Assembly (NCBI GenBank): GCA_958296075.1
Contig: CATQHW010000001.1
Span: 849,752-913,751, forward strand
From: an uncultured Spirochaetia bacterium
GTDB taxonomy: Bacteria; Spirochaetota; Spirochaetia; SZUA-6; Bin103
DNA length: 64,000 nt
Direction: 5' to 3'
Shown: in pieces, positions 35,279-43,468 of the stretch
Position numbering within the stretch: the first letter of the stretch is position 1
How the letters are laid out: each line of letters begins with the position of its first letter
The notes under the pieces: model-generated
Database searches by the model: none
Seen by the model: only the letters and a program-made list of their open reading frames with translations
Told to the model about the DNA's origin: nothing
Program-made: the position numbers and the translations under genes

Positions 35279-36886
35279 TTACATGCCGAGGTTGGCGCGG
35301 TATATGCGCGTCGCCTCGGCCTCGAACTGGGCGAGTCCCGCCTGCCCGGCCTTCTCCTGGAACTCCGCGATCAGGCTGACCGCTTCTTCCTCGCTATCGG
35401 CGAAGACCATGCGTGCGAAATAGTCCTCGAACAGCTTCTCCACCCGCTCGCGGATGATGCCGACGTCGCTGTCACCGCGGATCGGCACGTACAGCTCGGG
35501 GCCCGACGTGAAGTAGGGAGTCATCTTCTCGACAAAGGCGATCGCCTTCTCATCCGGTCCACTCTGCCAGCGGGGTGCGCCCAGCTTGACGCCGTCCAGG
35601 GTGATGATGGGCGGCAGGTGGATCCCGGCCGTGATCAGGTTGGTCCAATCGGCATTCACCATCTCCAAGAACTCCGGGAACCAGGTCGGCATCCCATCCG
35701 GGAAGTGCGGGGTGACGTAATTGTCGGGATTGAACGAGAAGTGGGGGCCGTTCACCGGATCACCGGTCCAGGCGTCGCCCTCGACACCGACGGACGTGTC
35801 GACGAACCCCTCGGGGCTGGCGTAATACTGGACGAAGCGGATGGCGCGATCCGACTTGTCCGACGCGGTCGGGAACACGTCGGCCATCCACGGCGTGCGC
35901 CACATGGCGTAGGCATAGGTGTCCCACGGGGGCAGCACGTAGCGCGTGGTGCCGGTCTCACCGATGGGAACGGATTCACCGGGGGGGCAGTCGTTGGTCA
36001 TCATCACGATGACGTTGCCGGCCACCCAGTTCTGATGGACCTCTTGCGTCCACACCAGCGCCTCCTCCGGGTAGAGACCCTCACGCGCCAGCTTGTTCAT
36101 GAACTTGATCGCCTCCGGGAACTGCGGGTGGCTGGTGTAGTACTTGACATCCTTCGTGTCGGGGTCGACGTAGTAGTTGCCCCACGTGTGGTTGGTGCCG
36201 AAGTGGTAGGTAAACCACGCGTGCTTGGTGTTCTTGTCGCCCAGGACGGGGATCTTGTCCGGGTGGTTCGCCGCCATGGCCTTGACGGCCTCATAGAACT
36301 GGTCGGCGTTGCGGATCTCCGGCGCGCCGATCTCATCGAAGTAGTCCTGGCGCACGCCGAAGCGCGGCAGCCAGCACGGAATCGCGAACCCGACCTCGGC
36401 CGCCACGGCCGAGTCCTTCGACGCCAAGCCGCCGCCGAAGGCCAACCGATAGGTCTTGCCGTCGGTATGCGCGTATCCGCTCAACAGCTCCGGGCCGATG
36501 GCATCGTCCAGGTAGGCGCGGAAGCTCGGCGCATACCTGTCGATCAGCTCGTTGACGTCATGGACCAGCCCGGCGTCCATCAACTGCGGCACGCCCGGGT
36601 TGTTCCAGTCGACGACCATCAGGTCCGGCCAGTCGTTGCTGGCGATCATGAGGTTGATGCCCTCGCCGGTCGAGTCATCCTCGGGCGGTTTGCGAATGTC
36701 CAGGTTGACCCCGGTCTTCGCGGTGACGAGTTCCGCTCCCCGGCCCTCCCACGGTTGGAACCAGCCGCGGTCCGAGTAGACCGTCAGCGTCACGGGCGAC
36801 GTGTCCATCTCCCATTCCTCGGCGAAGACGGTCCCTGAGGCGCACAACAGGACCGCCGCGGCGGCGAATACCACGGTTCTGTTCAT
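35279..36886 (-). CDS. Extracellular solute-binding protein of the LplB/YtcP sugar transporter
   Basis: 535 residues. The ATG at 36886 is preceded by GAAGGAGATACACG. The signal peptide MNRTVVFAAAAVLLCASGTV is cleaved probably after VFA; there is no convincing lipobox although a Cys occurs at residue 15. The mature part starts with TLTVYSDRGWFQPWEGRG and contains NDWPDLMVVDWNNPGVPQLMDAGLVHDVNELIDRYAP in two-lobed type 2 binding-protein style, as in LipO/YtcQ-like proteins. It would feed the permeases at 31491-33361, which lie on the other strand. It is transcribed alone, ending at the terminator at 35178. Confidence 0.9.
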   Translation of the reverse strand: MNRTVVFAAAAVLLCASGTVFAEEWEMDTSPVTLTVYSDRGWFQPWEGRGAELVTAKTGVNLDIRKPPEDDSTGEGINLMIASNDWPDLMVVDWNNPGVPQLMDAGLVHDVNELIDRYAPSFRAYLDDAIGPELLSGYAHTDGKTYRLAFGGGLASKDSAVAAEVGFAIPCWLPRFGVRQDYFDEIGAPEIRNADQFYEAVKAMAANHPDKIPVLGDKNTKHAWFTYHFGTNHTWGNYYVDPDTKDVKYYTSHPQFPEAIKFMNKLAREGLYPEEALVWTQEVHQNWVAGNVIVMMTNDCPPGESVPIGETGTTRYVLPPWDTYAYAMWRTPWMADVFPTASDKSDRAIRFVQYYASPEGFVDTSVGVEGDAWTGDPVNGPHFSFNPDNYVTPHFPDGMPTWFPEFLEMVNADWTNLITAGIHLPPIITLDGVKLGAPRWQSGPDEKAIAFVEKMTPYFTSGPELYVPIRGDSDVGIIRERVEKLFEDYFARMVFADSEEEAVSLIAEFQEKAGQAGLAQFEAEATRIYRANLGM

Positions 36887-36998
36887 CGTGTATCTCCTTC
36901 TGCTGGTGATAGATTGGAACATGGCTCCGCCGGCGGACGCCACATCCTGGCGGACCCATGGTAGCGCGGTTCGGCGTGCGGCGACAACCGGCGGGAGA

Positions 36999-38783
36999 TC
37001 ACTCGGGCCGATCCCAGGGAAAGGTGAAGGTCGGCTGCTCGGCGTAGCGGTCCTGCTCGAACACGATCCGTTCGCCGCAGCCGGGCTCCAGCCGTACCCG
37101 CACGTACGGCCGGTCGACGGTCGTCCGCGCCGAGCCGGCGGCGGCGGTGCCGAAGCGGTGCTCGCCATACGCTCCGGCCTGCGCGACCACGGTGCGCGCT
37201 TCGACCTGGTCGAGGTTGACCAGCGTCACCGCCACCTCGGTCGCCGACATCGAGTCGACCAGCGCCGCCACGTTCGGCGGGATGCCCGGCCGCCGGCGCT
37301 CCGGATCGAAGTAGCGCAGCCGGCTGTAGAGCGGGAATCCGTAGTGCGCGGTCTCCAGGCCGCCGAGCATCTGCTGCGTGAGCGCGGTCACCATCGCCGG
37401 ATTGGAGCCGTTGGGATCGTCGGACATGCGCGCGTCCGGCGAGCTCCCGTCCCGGTGCATGCGCTCGACGCGCCGCCGCAGTTCCGCGAAGTCCCTCTGC
37501 AGCGACTCCACCGGAAAGTCGGGATTGTTGCCGCGCAGGTAGCGCACCCACGGGTCGCCGGCGATCAGCTTCGTGTCGGCGTCCGCCATCGACCAGAACC
37601 AGACCGGCAGCGCGCCGTTGGTGTACGGCTCCGGCGCGTAGTTGTACCAGCCCGGCGCCCCCTCCTCCTCGCCGTAGTTCTGCGGATACACGGTCTGTCC
37701 GTCGACCACCTTGGCGTTGGCGTTCACGCCGTCGATCACGCCGCGCCACGTGTCGACGTAGCCCTGATCGCCGGTCACCATCAGCGCGTTGCCGAACCCG
37801 CGCGGCGCCCGTTCGATGAACAGGTGCCGGTGCAGCCGGCCGCCGGTGCCGGGGTTGAGGTAGTCGTCGATCGAGAAGCCCCAGCCGTAGGTGCCGCCCC
37901 ACCAGCGGCCGCCGCAGGCGCCGCCCAGGGTGCCGTCGAGCCCGACGTTGGTCGGGATGACGCCGCCGTTGGCGGCGGTCCGCTGCTGCCAGGCGTCGAC
38001 GTACTCGACGATCCAGTCCCGATACTTGGCCTCGCCGGCGATCATGCAGGCGTTGATCGCCAGGGTCGTGGTCTGCAGGTTGAGCGGATGGTCGCCGGCC
38101 ACGTCGTTGTATTCGGCGAAGTGGGCCAGCATCTGCTCGTAGGTGGTCTCCCGGTGGCCGGGCTTGAAGCGGCCCTCGATCTCGATCCGGTCGCCGGTCC
38201 AGTCGAGCGCCGTCGCCTTGCGCAGCATGGGTCCGCGGCTGCCGTTGAACATGCTGCGGATCACGCGGTGGCGCGGGTCGTAGTTCTTGGCGATCGGGTC
38301 CTCGTCCATGTAGAAGCCGGCGTAGCGGCGCGTCCGGTCCTGGAAGGTCCGGTCGTACGGGGTGCAGAGGCCCTGCAGATAGAAGGCGTTGAAACCCTCG
38401 CCGTTGTGACCCCAGTCGAACATGACCGGGAATTCCTTGAAGTACATGCCGTCGCGGGCGAACTCCACCTCGACCGTCTTGGCCTCCGTGTACTGCCGCA
38501 GGTGGCCTTCCCAGGCGCTCAGGTAGCGATCCAGGACGACCCGGTCCGCGCCGAGCGCGTACAGCAGGGTCCAGCCGGTGAAGTTCTCCGCAGCGTCGTC
38601 GGCGCCGTCGTCCCCACCCCAGCGGGGCACGCAGAGCAGGTACCCCCGCTCGTCGAAGTACTTGGCGTAGAACGCCTCGATCGCCGGGACCTGGGCGCGC
38701 AGCAACGCGCGCTGCATCACCGCCCACGCGGGCGGCGCCATCGGCGTGTCGATCGTCAGAAGCGAACGGGTAGCGGTCGGCAT
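36999..38783 (-). CDS. Conserved protein of probable alpha/alpha-toroid fold, function unknown
   Basis: 594 residues. I do not recognise a named family. Aromatic-rich helical segments (AENFTGWTLLYALGADRVVL, FDWGHNGEGFNAFYLQGL, GGRWWGGTYGWGFSIDDYLN) suggest an alpha/alpha barrel as in several glycosidases, lyases and linalool dehydratase-like proteins. The last 100 residues look like a beta-sandwich (VDRPYVRVRLEPGCGERIVF). No signal peptide. The start is supported by TATGAT six bases upstream. The position next to the sugar-binding protein suggests carbohydrate processing, by inference only. Confidence 0.65.
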   Translation of the reverse strand: MPTATRSLLTIDTPMAPPAWAVMQRALLRAQVPAIEAFYAKYFDERGYLLCVPRWGGDDGADDAAENFTGWTLLYALGADRVVLDRYLSAWEGHLRQYTEAKTVEVEFARDGMYFKEFPVMFDWGHNGEGFNAFYLQGLCTPYDRTFQDRTRRYAGFYMDEDPIAKNYDPRHRVIRSMFNGSRGPMLRKATALDWTGDRIEIEGRFKPGHRETTYEQMLAHFAEYNDVAGDHPLNLQTTTLAINACMIAGEAKYRDWIVEYVDAWQQRTAANGGVIPTNVGLDGTLGGACGGRWWGGTYGWGFSIDDYLNPGTGGRLHRHLFIERAPRGFGNALMVTGDQGYVDTWRGVIDGVNANAKVVDGQTVYPQNYGEEEGAPGWYNYAPEPYTNGALPVWFWSMADADTKLIAGDPWVRYLRGNNPDFPVESLQRDFAELRRRVERMHRDGSSPDARMSDDPNGSNPAMVTALTQQMLGGLETAHYGFPLYSRLRYFDPERRRPGIPPNVAALVDSMSATEVAVTLVNLDQVEARTVVAQAGAYGEHRFGTAAAGSARTTVDRPYVRVRLEPGCGERIVFEQDRYAEQPTFTFPWDRPE

Positions 38784-38789
38784 GGTCCG

Positions 38790-38795
38790 ATCATA
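38790..38795 (-). promoter_or_regulatory. Putative -10 box TATGAT for a leaderless start
   Basis: On the minus strand TATGAT (38795 down to 38790) is followed by six bases and then the ATG at 38783, with no Shine-Dalgarno between. This matches the leaderless pattern seen at 2342 and 51275. Confidence 0.5.
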
Positions 38796-38814
38796 CAGGA
38801 GAACGCACGCGCGT

Positions 38815-39051
38815 CTACATCGGCCACGCGGCGAGCGCCAGCTCGGCCAGCCGCTTCTGGCGCGCGACGACCTCCTCCGGCGTCCAGTCCGCCGCGTCTG
38901 CGACCGTCTTGGTCAACCGGTATGGCGACTCCCGATAGAGGCGCCGCTTGTCCGCGAATCCGGCGTTCCCCACGTGCGAGTTGTCGCTTGCCCGCAGCAG
39001 CGCCTGATTGCCGAGGCGGTTGACGTACCCTTTGTGCTCCATTTTTGCCAA
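38815..39051 (-). pseudogene. C-terminal remnant of a DUF1524/GmrSD-type HNH nuclease
   Basis: A 78-codon open stretch (TTG at 39051, or ATG at 39042). The order R-L-G-N-Q-A-L-L, then N-x-H-V-G-N-A-G-F-A-D-K-R-R-L-Y-R-E-S, then WTPEEVVARQKRLAELAL matches the tail of DUF1524 proteins (the HNH domain of GmrSD/BrxU-like type IV restriction enzymes). The N-terminal DUF262 part and the catalytic HNH are missing. It lies directly after the methyltransferase stop, at the left boundary of the low-GC block, and has the high GC of the surrounding chromosome. It is therefore probably the part of a resident nuclease gene left after the island arrived. Confidence 0.65.
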
Positions 39052-39075
39052 CCTATCGCGACCGCCGCGCCGTCT

Positions 39076-40269
39076 CTATGCACCACTCCATCCGTCCCTA
39101 TTCAATCGAAACGCAGAAACGACCTCTTGCTTGATCAAGCCCTTATGCCCATTTCGACGTGGAGCCAACGATCTACTTCTAATAGGATCCTCGAATTGAT
39201 CGAAAATCGTAAAGCCAATACTCTCTAGCATCGCGTTCAGTGCCTTCCAGGTGACAATTCTCGTTCCCCCTACCAAATTATCACCGCACACCAACACCAG
39301 CGTACCGCCCGGGCTCAGCAAATCCCTTATCGCCAAAAACGCTGCATTCATGTCCCGAATATATCTATGCACAATCAAAGCCTTCCGCGCGTGCCGTCTC
39401 TCAAGACACCATAGCTTCGGCACAATATCCCTCCTCCATTTTGACTCGTTATCGCTGAGCAACGACCTATTCAACCGCCGTTCAGTTCCTACAAATTGAT
39501 GCACAATGTCGTCAACTCGAAAGGGAAGCAGACTCTCAAGGACGTACAGCTCCAGCTTAGAATTGCGAAAGTAATCCTGCGCGTTCACGTACGGGGGCGA
39601 GGTGATAACGTGAGAACAGGTGAGAGATTCCCTACATGCACGCGCCGCATCGACGACGTTGAGGTGCAAAATACTCACATTCGCTTGCCGACGTTCACCA
39701 TAGAGACCGCAAAGCTCATGGAGCATTTTCTTGATCGTCCTTCTCGGGTCAAAGTGCTTCCCCTTCCTTGTCCTAATAGCCTCTTTGGAGATAAACGGCT
39801 TCGGACTTCGCTGGTCTGCACGAGAGCACGGCCTAGCCGACAACCCGAGTGCCAAAAGCACTGCGCGCCCTGCATCGGTGTCGCATAACTGCAACCCTTT
39901 CGCTACAAATCGAAGCTGCTCGATTTTTCGGAGCGTCGCCGGAGTAAACCAGTACGACTTATTGTCCCATTGCAATGGCAATTCATCGCTACACTGAGCT
40001 CGTTCCAACAATTCATTGCAAATATTAAGTGCATGCTCTGCATCAAATCCCTCGACTTTGACCCTCGACAGCAAAACACCGAAAGGGTTTATATCAATAC
40101 CGGATACACGTATATTCCTCTTACTTCCCGCGTCAATTATGGCTCCTGACCCGCAAAACGGATCAAGCACGTGATCCGCACCGCTGGCGTAAAGATCGAC
40201 CAATTTATCCGCAAGGTGTAATACCATTTTCCCAGGGTAGCGATCTATCCGACCCGGTAGCGACCTCAT
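39076..40269 (-). CDS. DNA methyltransferase with SPPY motif
   Basis: 397 residues from the ATG at 40269, which overlaps the previous stop (ATGA). The SAM-binding motif DPFCGSG lies at about residue 39 and the catalytic TSPPYVNAQDYFRNSKLELY at about residue 225. The order SAM site first, catalytic motif later, with TSPPY, fits an amino-methyltransferase modifying N4-cytosine or N6-adenine in DNA. Late motifs include LLSPGGTLVLVCGDN and the target-facing EDPIRSRSLAPRRNGH. The base composition is visibly poorer in G+C than the chromosome, and codon choice differs. It ends the coupled run pglX/TIR-ATPase/unknown/methyltransferase and may protect the host from that module. Confidence 0.82.
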   Translation of the reverse strand: MRSLPGRIDRYPGKMVLHLADKLVDLYASGADHVLDPFCGSGAIIDAGSKRNIRVSGIDINPFGVLLSRVKVEGFDAEHALNICNELLERAQCSDELPLQWDNKSYWFTPATLRKIEQLRFVAKGLQLCDTDAGRAVLLALGLSARPCSRADQRSPKPFISKEAIRTRKGKHFDPRRTIKKMLHELCGLYGERRQANVSILHLNVVDAARACRESLTCSHVITSPPYVNAQDYFRNSKLELYVLESLLPFRVDDIVHQFVGTERRLNRSLLSDNESKWRRDIVPKLWCLERRHARKALIVHRYIRDMNAAFLAIRDLLSPGGTLVLVCGDNLVGGTRIVTWKALNAMLESIGFTIFDQFEDPIRSRSLAPRRNGHKGLIKQEVVSAFRLNRDGWSGA

Positions 40270-41213
40270 CCGGGCTGATAAACCAACCACCGCCTTCCGA
40301 TTCCACGAGAATAATAGTCTACGTTATGTCGCAAGACCTCTGAATAAATCACCGACGGTGGATCTATACACTTGCGTATGTACATATACGCCCCTAACGC
40401 TTGCGGCTTCGTCCCCAAAGGGCACACGGTACCACTGAAATCCGAGTACGAGTCGATATCACCGAATACGTCCTTCAGCACGTTGACCGTAGATATAGGA
40501 TCTAGTGCGTCAGCATATTTTATGCAACATGGATCGTCAATTGTAGCCAAGATACTCCGGTTAAAACATTCCGTCCTCCCTATCCAATCTTCCTTGAACG
40601 GAGGATGTGGAACGACTAACGTCGTCTTCTTGGGTTGAAGAATATCATAGGTAGAAAACGCCCGGTCCCCTTCGTATCCCAAGAACATCGCCGCATGAAG
40701 AGGCCTGCTAGGGTTTGCTGACGGGTTGAACCCCGGCAGCAGCATCACTGACGAAAGACCAAAAGAAAGAGGAAGTCGGCCCTCGACCTCATAATCGTCC
40801 GGCTCACTATAGGCTATCCATAGGCGATCCCAGAGTCCAATATCATCAAGGAAACGTAGAAGAAGCAGAAGATGTCGCTTCGATAGCACAGATATATCGA
40901 CGACCAACGAGGACGGGTTCCGATCGAGTAGCGCCGATCGCAGCCGATCGCGCGTATCCGCCGAGCCGCCACCTCCTCCTATATAAGAAACCGGAAACTC
41001 GTCTACCGGACAGAGCTGCTCAAGCGTCGAAACAATAGTAGAGTGATGTTCTCCGCCCCGCTTGTTATCATCCTCATATCTAAAGACTACCGACTTGGTC
41101 GGTGACCAATCCTCCAGCTCCGTCGTGATCCCAAGACATCTCTCCTCGTGACTCGAGCACAACAAAAATATTCCGTTTTCTGGCAGCAATGATCCATGAA
41201 ATATTCTCTTCAT
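40266..41213 (-). CDS. Unrecognised 315-residue protein between TIR-ATPase and methyltransferase
   Basis: The start MKRIFHGSLLPENGIFLLCS at 41213 is fixed by an ATGA overlap with the TIR-ATPase stop; its own stop overlaps the methyltransferase start the same way. Alternating hydrophobic strands and loops suggest a Rossmann-like alpha/beta fold: GIFLLCSSHEERCLG, then FPVSYIGGGGG, SSLVVDISVLSKRHLLLLL and RLWIAYSEPDDY. LPGFNPSANPSRPLHAAMF and TTLVVPHPPFKEDW follow in a second half. I cannot name the family. By position it could be a sensor or effector partner of the TIR-ATPase. Composition is low-GC, like its neighbours. Confidence 0.75.
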   Translation of the reverse strand: MKRIFHGSLLPENGIFLLCSSHEERCLGITTELEDWSPTKSVVFRYEDDNKRGGEHHSTIVSTLEQLCPVDEFPVSYIGGGGGSADTRDRLRSALLDRNPSSLVVDISVLSKRHLLLLLRFLDDIGLWDRLWIAYSEPDDYEVEGRLPLSFGLSSVMLLPGFNPSANPSRPLHAAMFLGYEGDRAFSTYDILQPKKTTLVVPHPPFKEDWIGRTECFNRSILATIDDPCCIKYADALDPISTVNVLKDVFGDIDSYSDFSGTVCPLGTKPQALGAYMYIRKCIDPPSVIYSEVLRHNVDYYSRGIGRRWLVYQPG

Positions 41214-43468
41214 TCCTCGTTCTCCGCATGTTCCTTGAACGGAAGATGTGCTTCTGGCGACGACGAATCTACTTGTGACGCAAACCGCTTGATAAGACGG
41301 CTCTTTGTAATCTTTCGAAGATCTTTGTCCAACAGGTATAGCAGTTCTGAGCAACTGACCTCGCTACGCCACCTTAAGCGCGGGCTAATCTCCAATGCCG
41401 GCGCGTAAATACGTGCGATATTGACATCCACCGGCTGCGGATCCTGAACGTGCTTGGGACGCAGACCAGGTCGATTGTTCCTCAACTGAAAAACGCCCTC
41501 CTTAATGCCAAGGTTTATTATCCTGTCTAGCAGTTCGTAGTTAGGATCAGAAAGCCGCTCCGGATCTCTGAGCGCGAGGCGTGCGGCTTCCGGCTCGCTC
41601 GAATGGTGCAATAACTTCTGCCTAAGGCAATCACCGAGATCAAGTAAGAGGTACTTGATCTTCTCGCCATAGGTCTCTACGTTGCGACTGAGCGTAGCCA
41701 AGTTGTGATTGGACACGGTATAAACCGCTTCAGTTTGGTGACGAGGATCGATAGATTGCAAAGCGTCCTTGGTTCCATTTGACTGCAGGGAGTACGCCAT
41801 AGCTAAGATCTCTTGAAAATACCTAATTACACCTGAACTAATGAAGGCAAGGTCTCTGTGACCCGAAAACCGCTTCTTCGTCCGCCTTCCCGATAGCTGC
41901 CGATATATCGCAGTGTCACGGTAGTAAGAGAGCTTTTGGGTCTGCTTCTGCAAGTCCCAAGAATCGAACTTCTCACGGGTGACGAGGCGGATCACTTCTT
42001 CTCTCACCGCTTCTTGTGGAACCTCGTCTTCAGCGCTCGCTGGAAGAAGAGTCGCAAGGTTCTTCGGCGCAAGCTGTTGATTGATAAACAGCTTTCCTAC
42101 CATGTTTTCTAGCAGACTTATGTACCTCGAAAAATCCGCATCGTTGTCTACTGAATAGATGAGTGTGACCCTATTATAGTCATGGATTTCTTGAAGCTCT
42201 TGTTCGACTGTGGTGTCCGAGATATCGCCGGCACCTACCTTCCTAGCGACCTTGACCGAAATATTAGGCGGGCCGAACTTGACAAAGGTATTTACCACCA
42301 GCTTCTGGTATGCGAGAAGATTTTCATACTCGTCTATAAGAATCGTTACATGACTGCTTTTCAAGTGCGGCACTTGGCTTCGGATCAAGCGTACTATTCG
42401 TTTGAACATATCAATATCGAAACACACGAACGGCACGTTGACAGATTCTTCATGAATGAACCTTCGTCGAACGAACTCTGATAATTGTCGGCGCATGTCG
42501 GAAAAATGCTCCAACAGGTTCTCGAAATGGGCGATCGAGGCGGCGTCCGGTCGTGCTAGTGCACTAGCGATGGAACGTACTAGATTGGTCTCGGAAATGG
42601 AATCAAGTTCGACCCTTTTCTCTTTTACACAATGTGAAATTTCTGACACCACGCTTTCAATAACACCAAGGTAGAACTCCTGAGCGAATGTATCAATCAA
42701 CCGATTGAGCGTCTCACGTTTTATATCACTAGTGGAGTCATGGCTTGTCAGACGGGTCCCAGCATTGCAGAAGGCCCCGCGGTCGAGACGCATGTAGCAA
42801 CCGAATATATCGCTGATCTTCTTCTGTGAGTCGCGGGCGGAAAGAATCCGTGCTCTCAAGGAAAGTAGAAGCATGGTCTTTCCGGTACCTCGTGATCCCT
42901 CGATAAAGCAAGGCTTCATTTCTTCAAGCATTCGGATTTTTTCTGCGTCAGGCGGAGAAAACGATTTTGCCAGCAGTCGCGGGTCATCTTCGTCGAAATA
43001 TTCTGCGCGTACGCGCGAGAAAGGATTGGAAGAGTCTCCCCTTAGCGCTTCGCTAATCATTGATGTTTCAGAGTTCTGTTGCGTGATCTCTGAACATAGC
43101 CTTTGGACCGTATCGTGATACGCGTCCTCGTCTAACGATGCATAAAATAGCGGTCCCAGCAGAGGAGGTAGTTCGACGGAGCCGAGTCTCAGTACGATAA
43201 CCTTTCCTCCATCTTGACTAGCTTCGTTCGAGAGCACGGCATTGATTTCTCGGTGCTGCCAACGAGCATTCGTCGTGTTCTTAGAGTAAATGATGATTAC
43301 AGTGTGGGATTTCATGATGGCGTTGTTCATAAAATCGATAATGTCGTCACCAAGGCGTAACTCCTTCAAATCGATGCAAACGGAGTGCCCTACCATTTTC
43401 AGGGCATCATAGAGCCTTTGCGCGATCTCCGAATCCAGACCCGCGTGTGAAATGAAAATATGCCTCAT
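41210..43468 (-). CDS. TIR domain fused to AAA/ORC-like ATPase
   Basis: 752 residues. Residues 1-130 are a TIR domain: MRHIFISHAGLDSEIAQRLY opens it, VIIIYSKNTTNARWQHREIN contains W70 and the candidate NAD-cleaving E74. Residues 170 onward are a P-loop ATPase with Walker A GSRGTGKT (191-198) and Walker B ILIDEYENL (376-384), in the style of ORC/CDC6-like AAA proteins. The C-terminal half includes a winged-helix-like tail (SRLIKRFASQ). TIR enzymes in bacterial immunity usually deplete NAD+ or make signal nucleotides when a sensor domain is triggered. The ATG overlaps the pglX stop (ATGA). It has low GC and no strong antisense open frames. Confidence 0.85.
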   Translation of the reverse strand: MRHIFISHAGLDSEIAQRLYDALKMVGHSVCIDLKELRLGDDIIDFMNNAIMKSHTVIIIYSKNTTNARWQHREINAVLSNEASQDGGKVIVLRLGSVELPPLLGPLFYASLDEDAYHDTVQRLCSEITQQNSETSMISEALRGDSSNPFSRVRAEYFDEDDPRLLAKSFSPPDAEKIRMLEEMKPCFIEGSRGTGKTMLLLSLRARILSARDSQKKISDIFGCYMRLDRGAFCNAGTRLTSHDSTSDIKRETLNRLIDTFAQEFYLGVIESVVSEISHCVKEKRVELDSISETNLVRSIASALARPDAASIAHFENLLEHFSDMRRQLSEFVRRRFIHEESVNVPFVCFDIDMFKRIVRLIRSQVPHLKSSHVTILIDEYENLLAYQKLVVNTFVKFGPPNISVKVARKVGAGDISDTTVEQELQEIHDYNRVTLIYSVDNDADFSRYISLLENMVGKLFINQQLAPKNLATLLPASAEDEVPQEAVREEVIRLVTREKFDSWDLQKQTQKLSYYRDTAIYRQLSGRRTKKRFSGHRDLAFISSGVIRYFQEILAMAYSLQSNGTKDALQSIDPRHQTEAVYTVSNHNLATLSRNVETYGEKIKYLLLDLGDCLRQKLLHHSSEPEAARLALRDPERLSDPNYELLDRIINLGIKEGVFQLRNNRPGLRPKHVQDPQPVDVNIARIYAPALEISPRLRWRSEVSCSELLYLLDKDLRKITKSRLIKRFASQVDSSSPEAHLPFKEHAENEE

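Noticed and set aside
35980..35987. Seven-base homopolymer in the solute-binding protein gene as a frameshift
   Set aside because: The reading frame is intact on both sides and the protein aligns as a normal binding protein.
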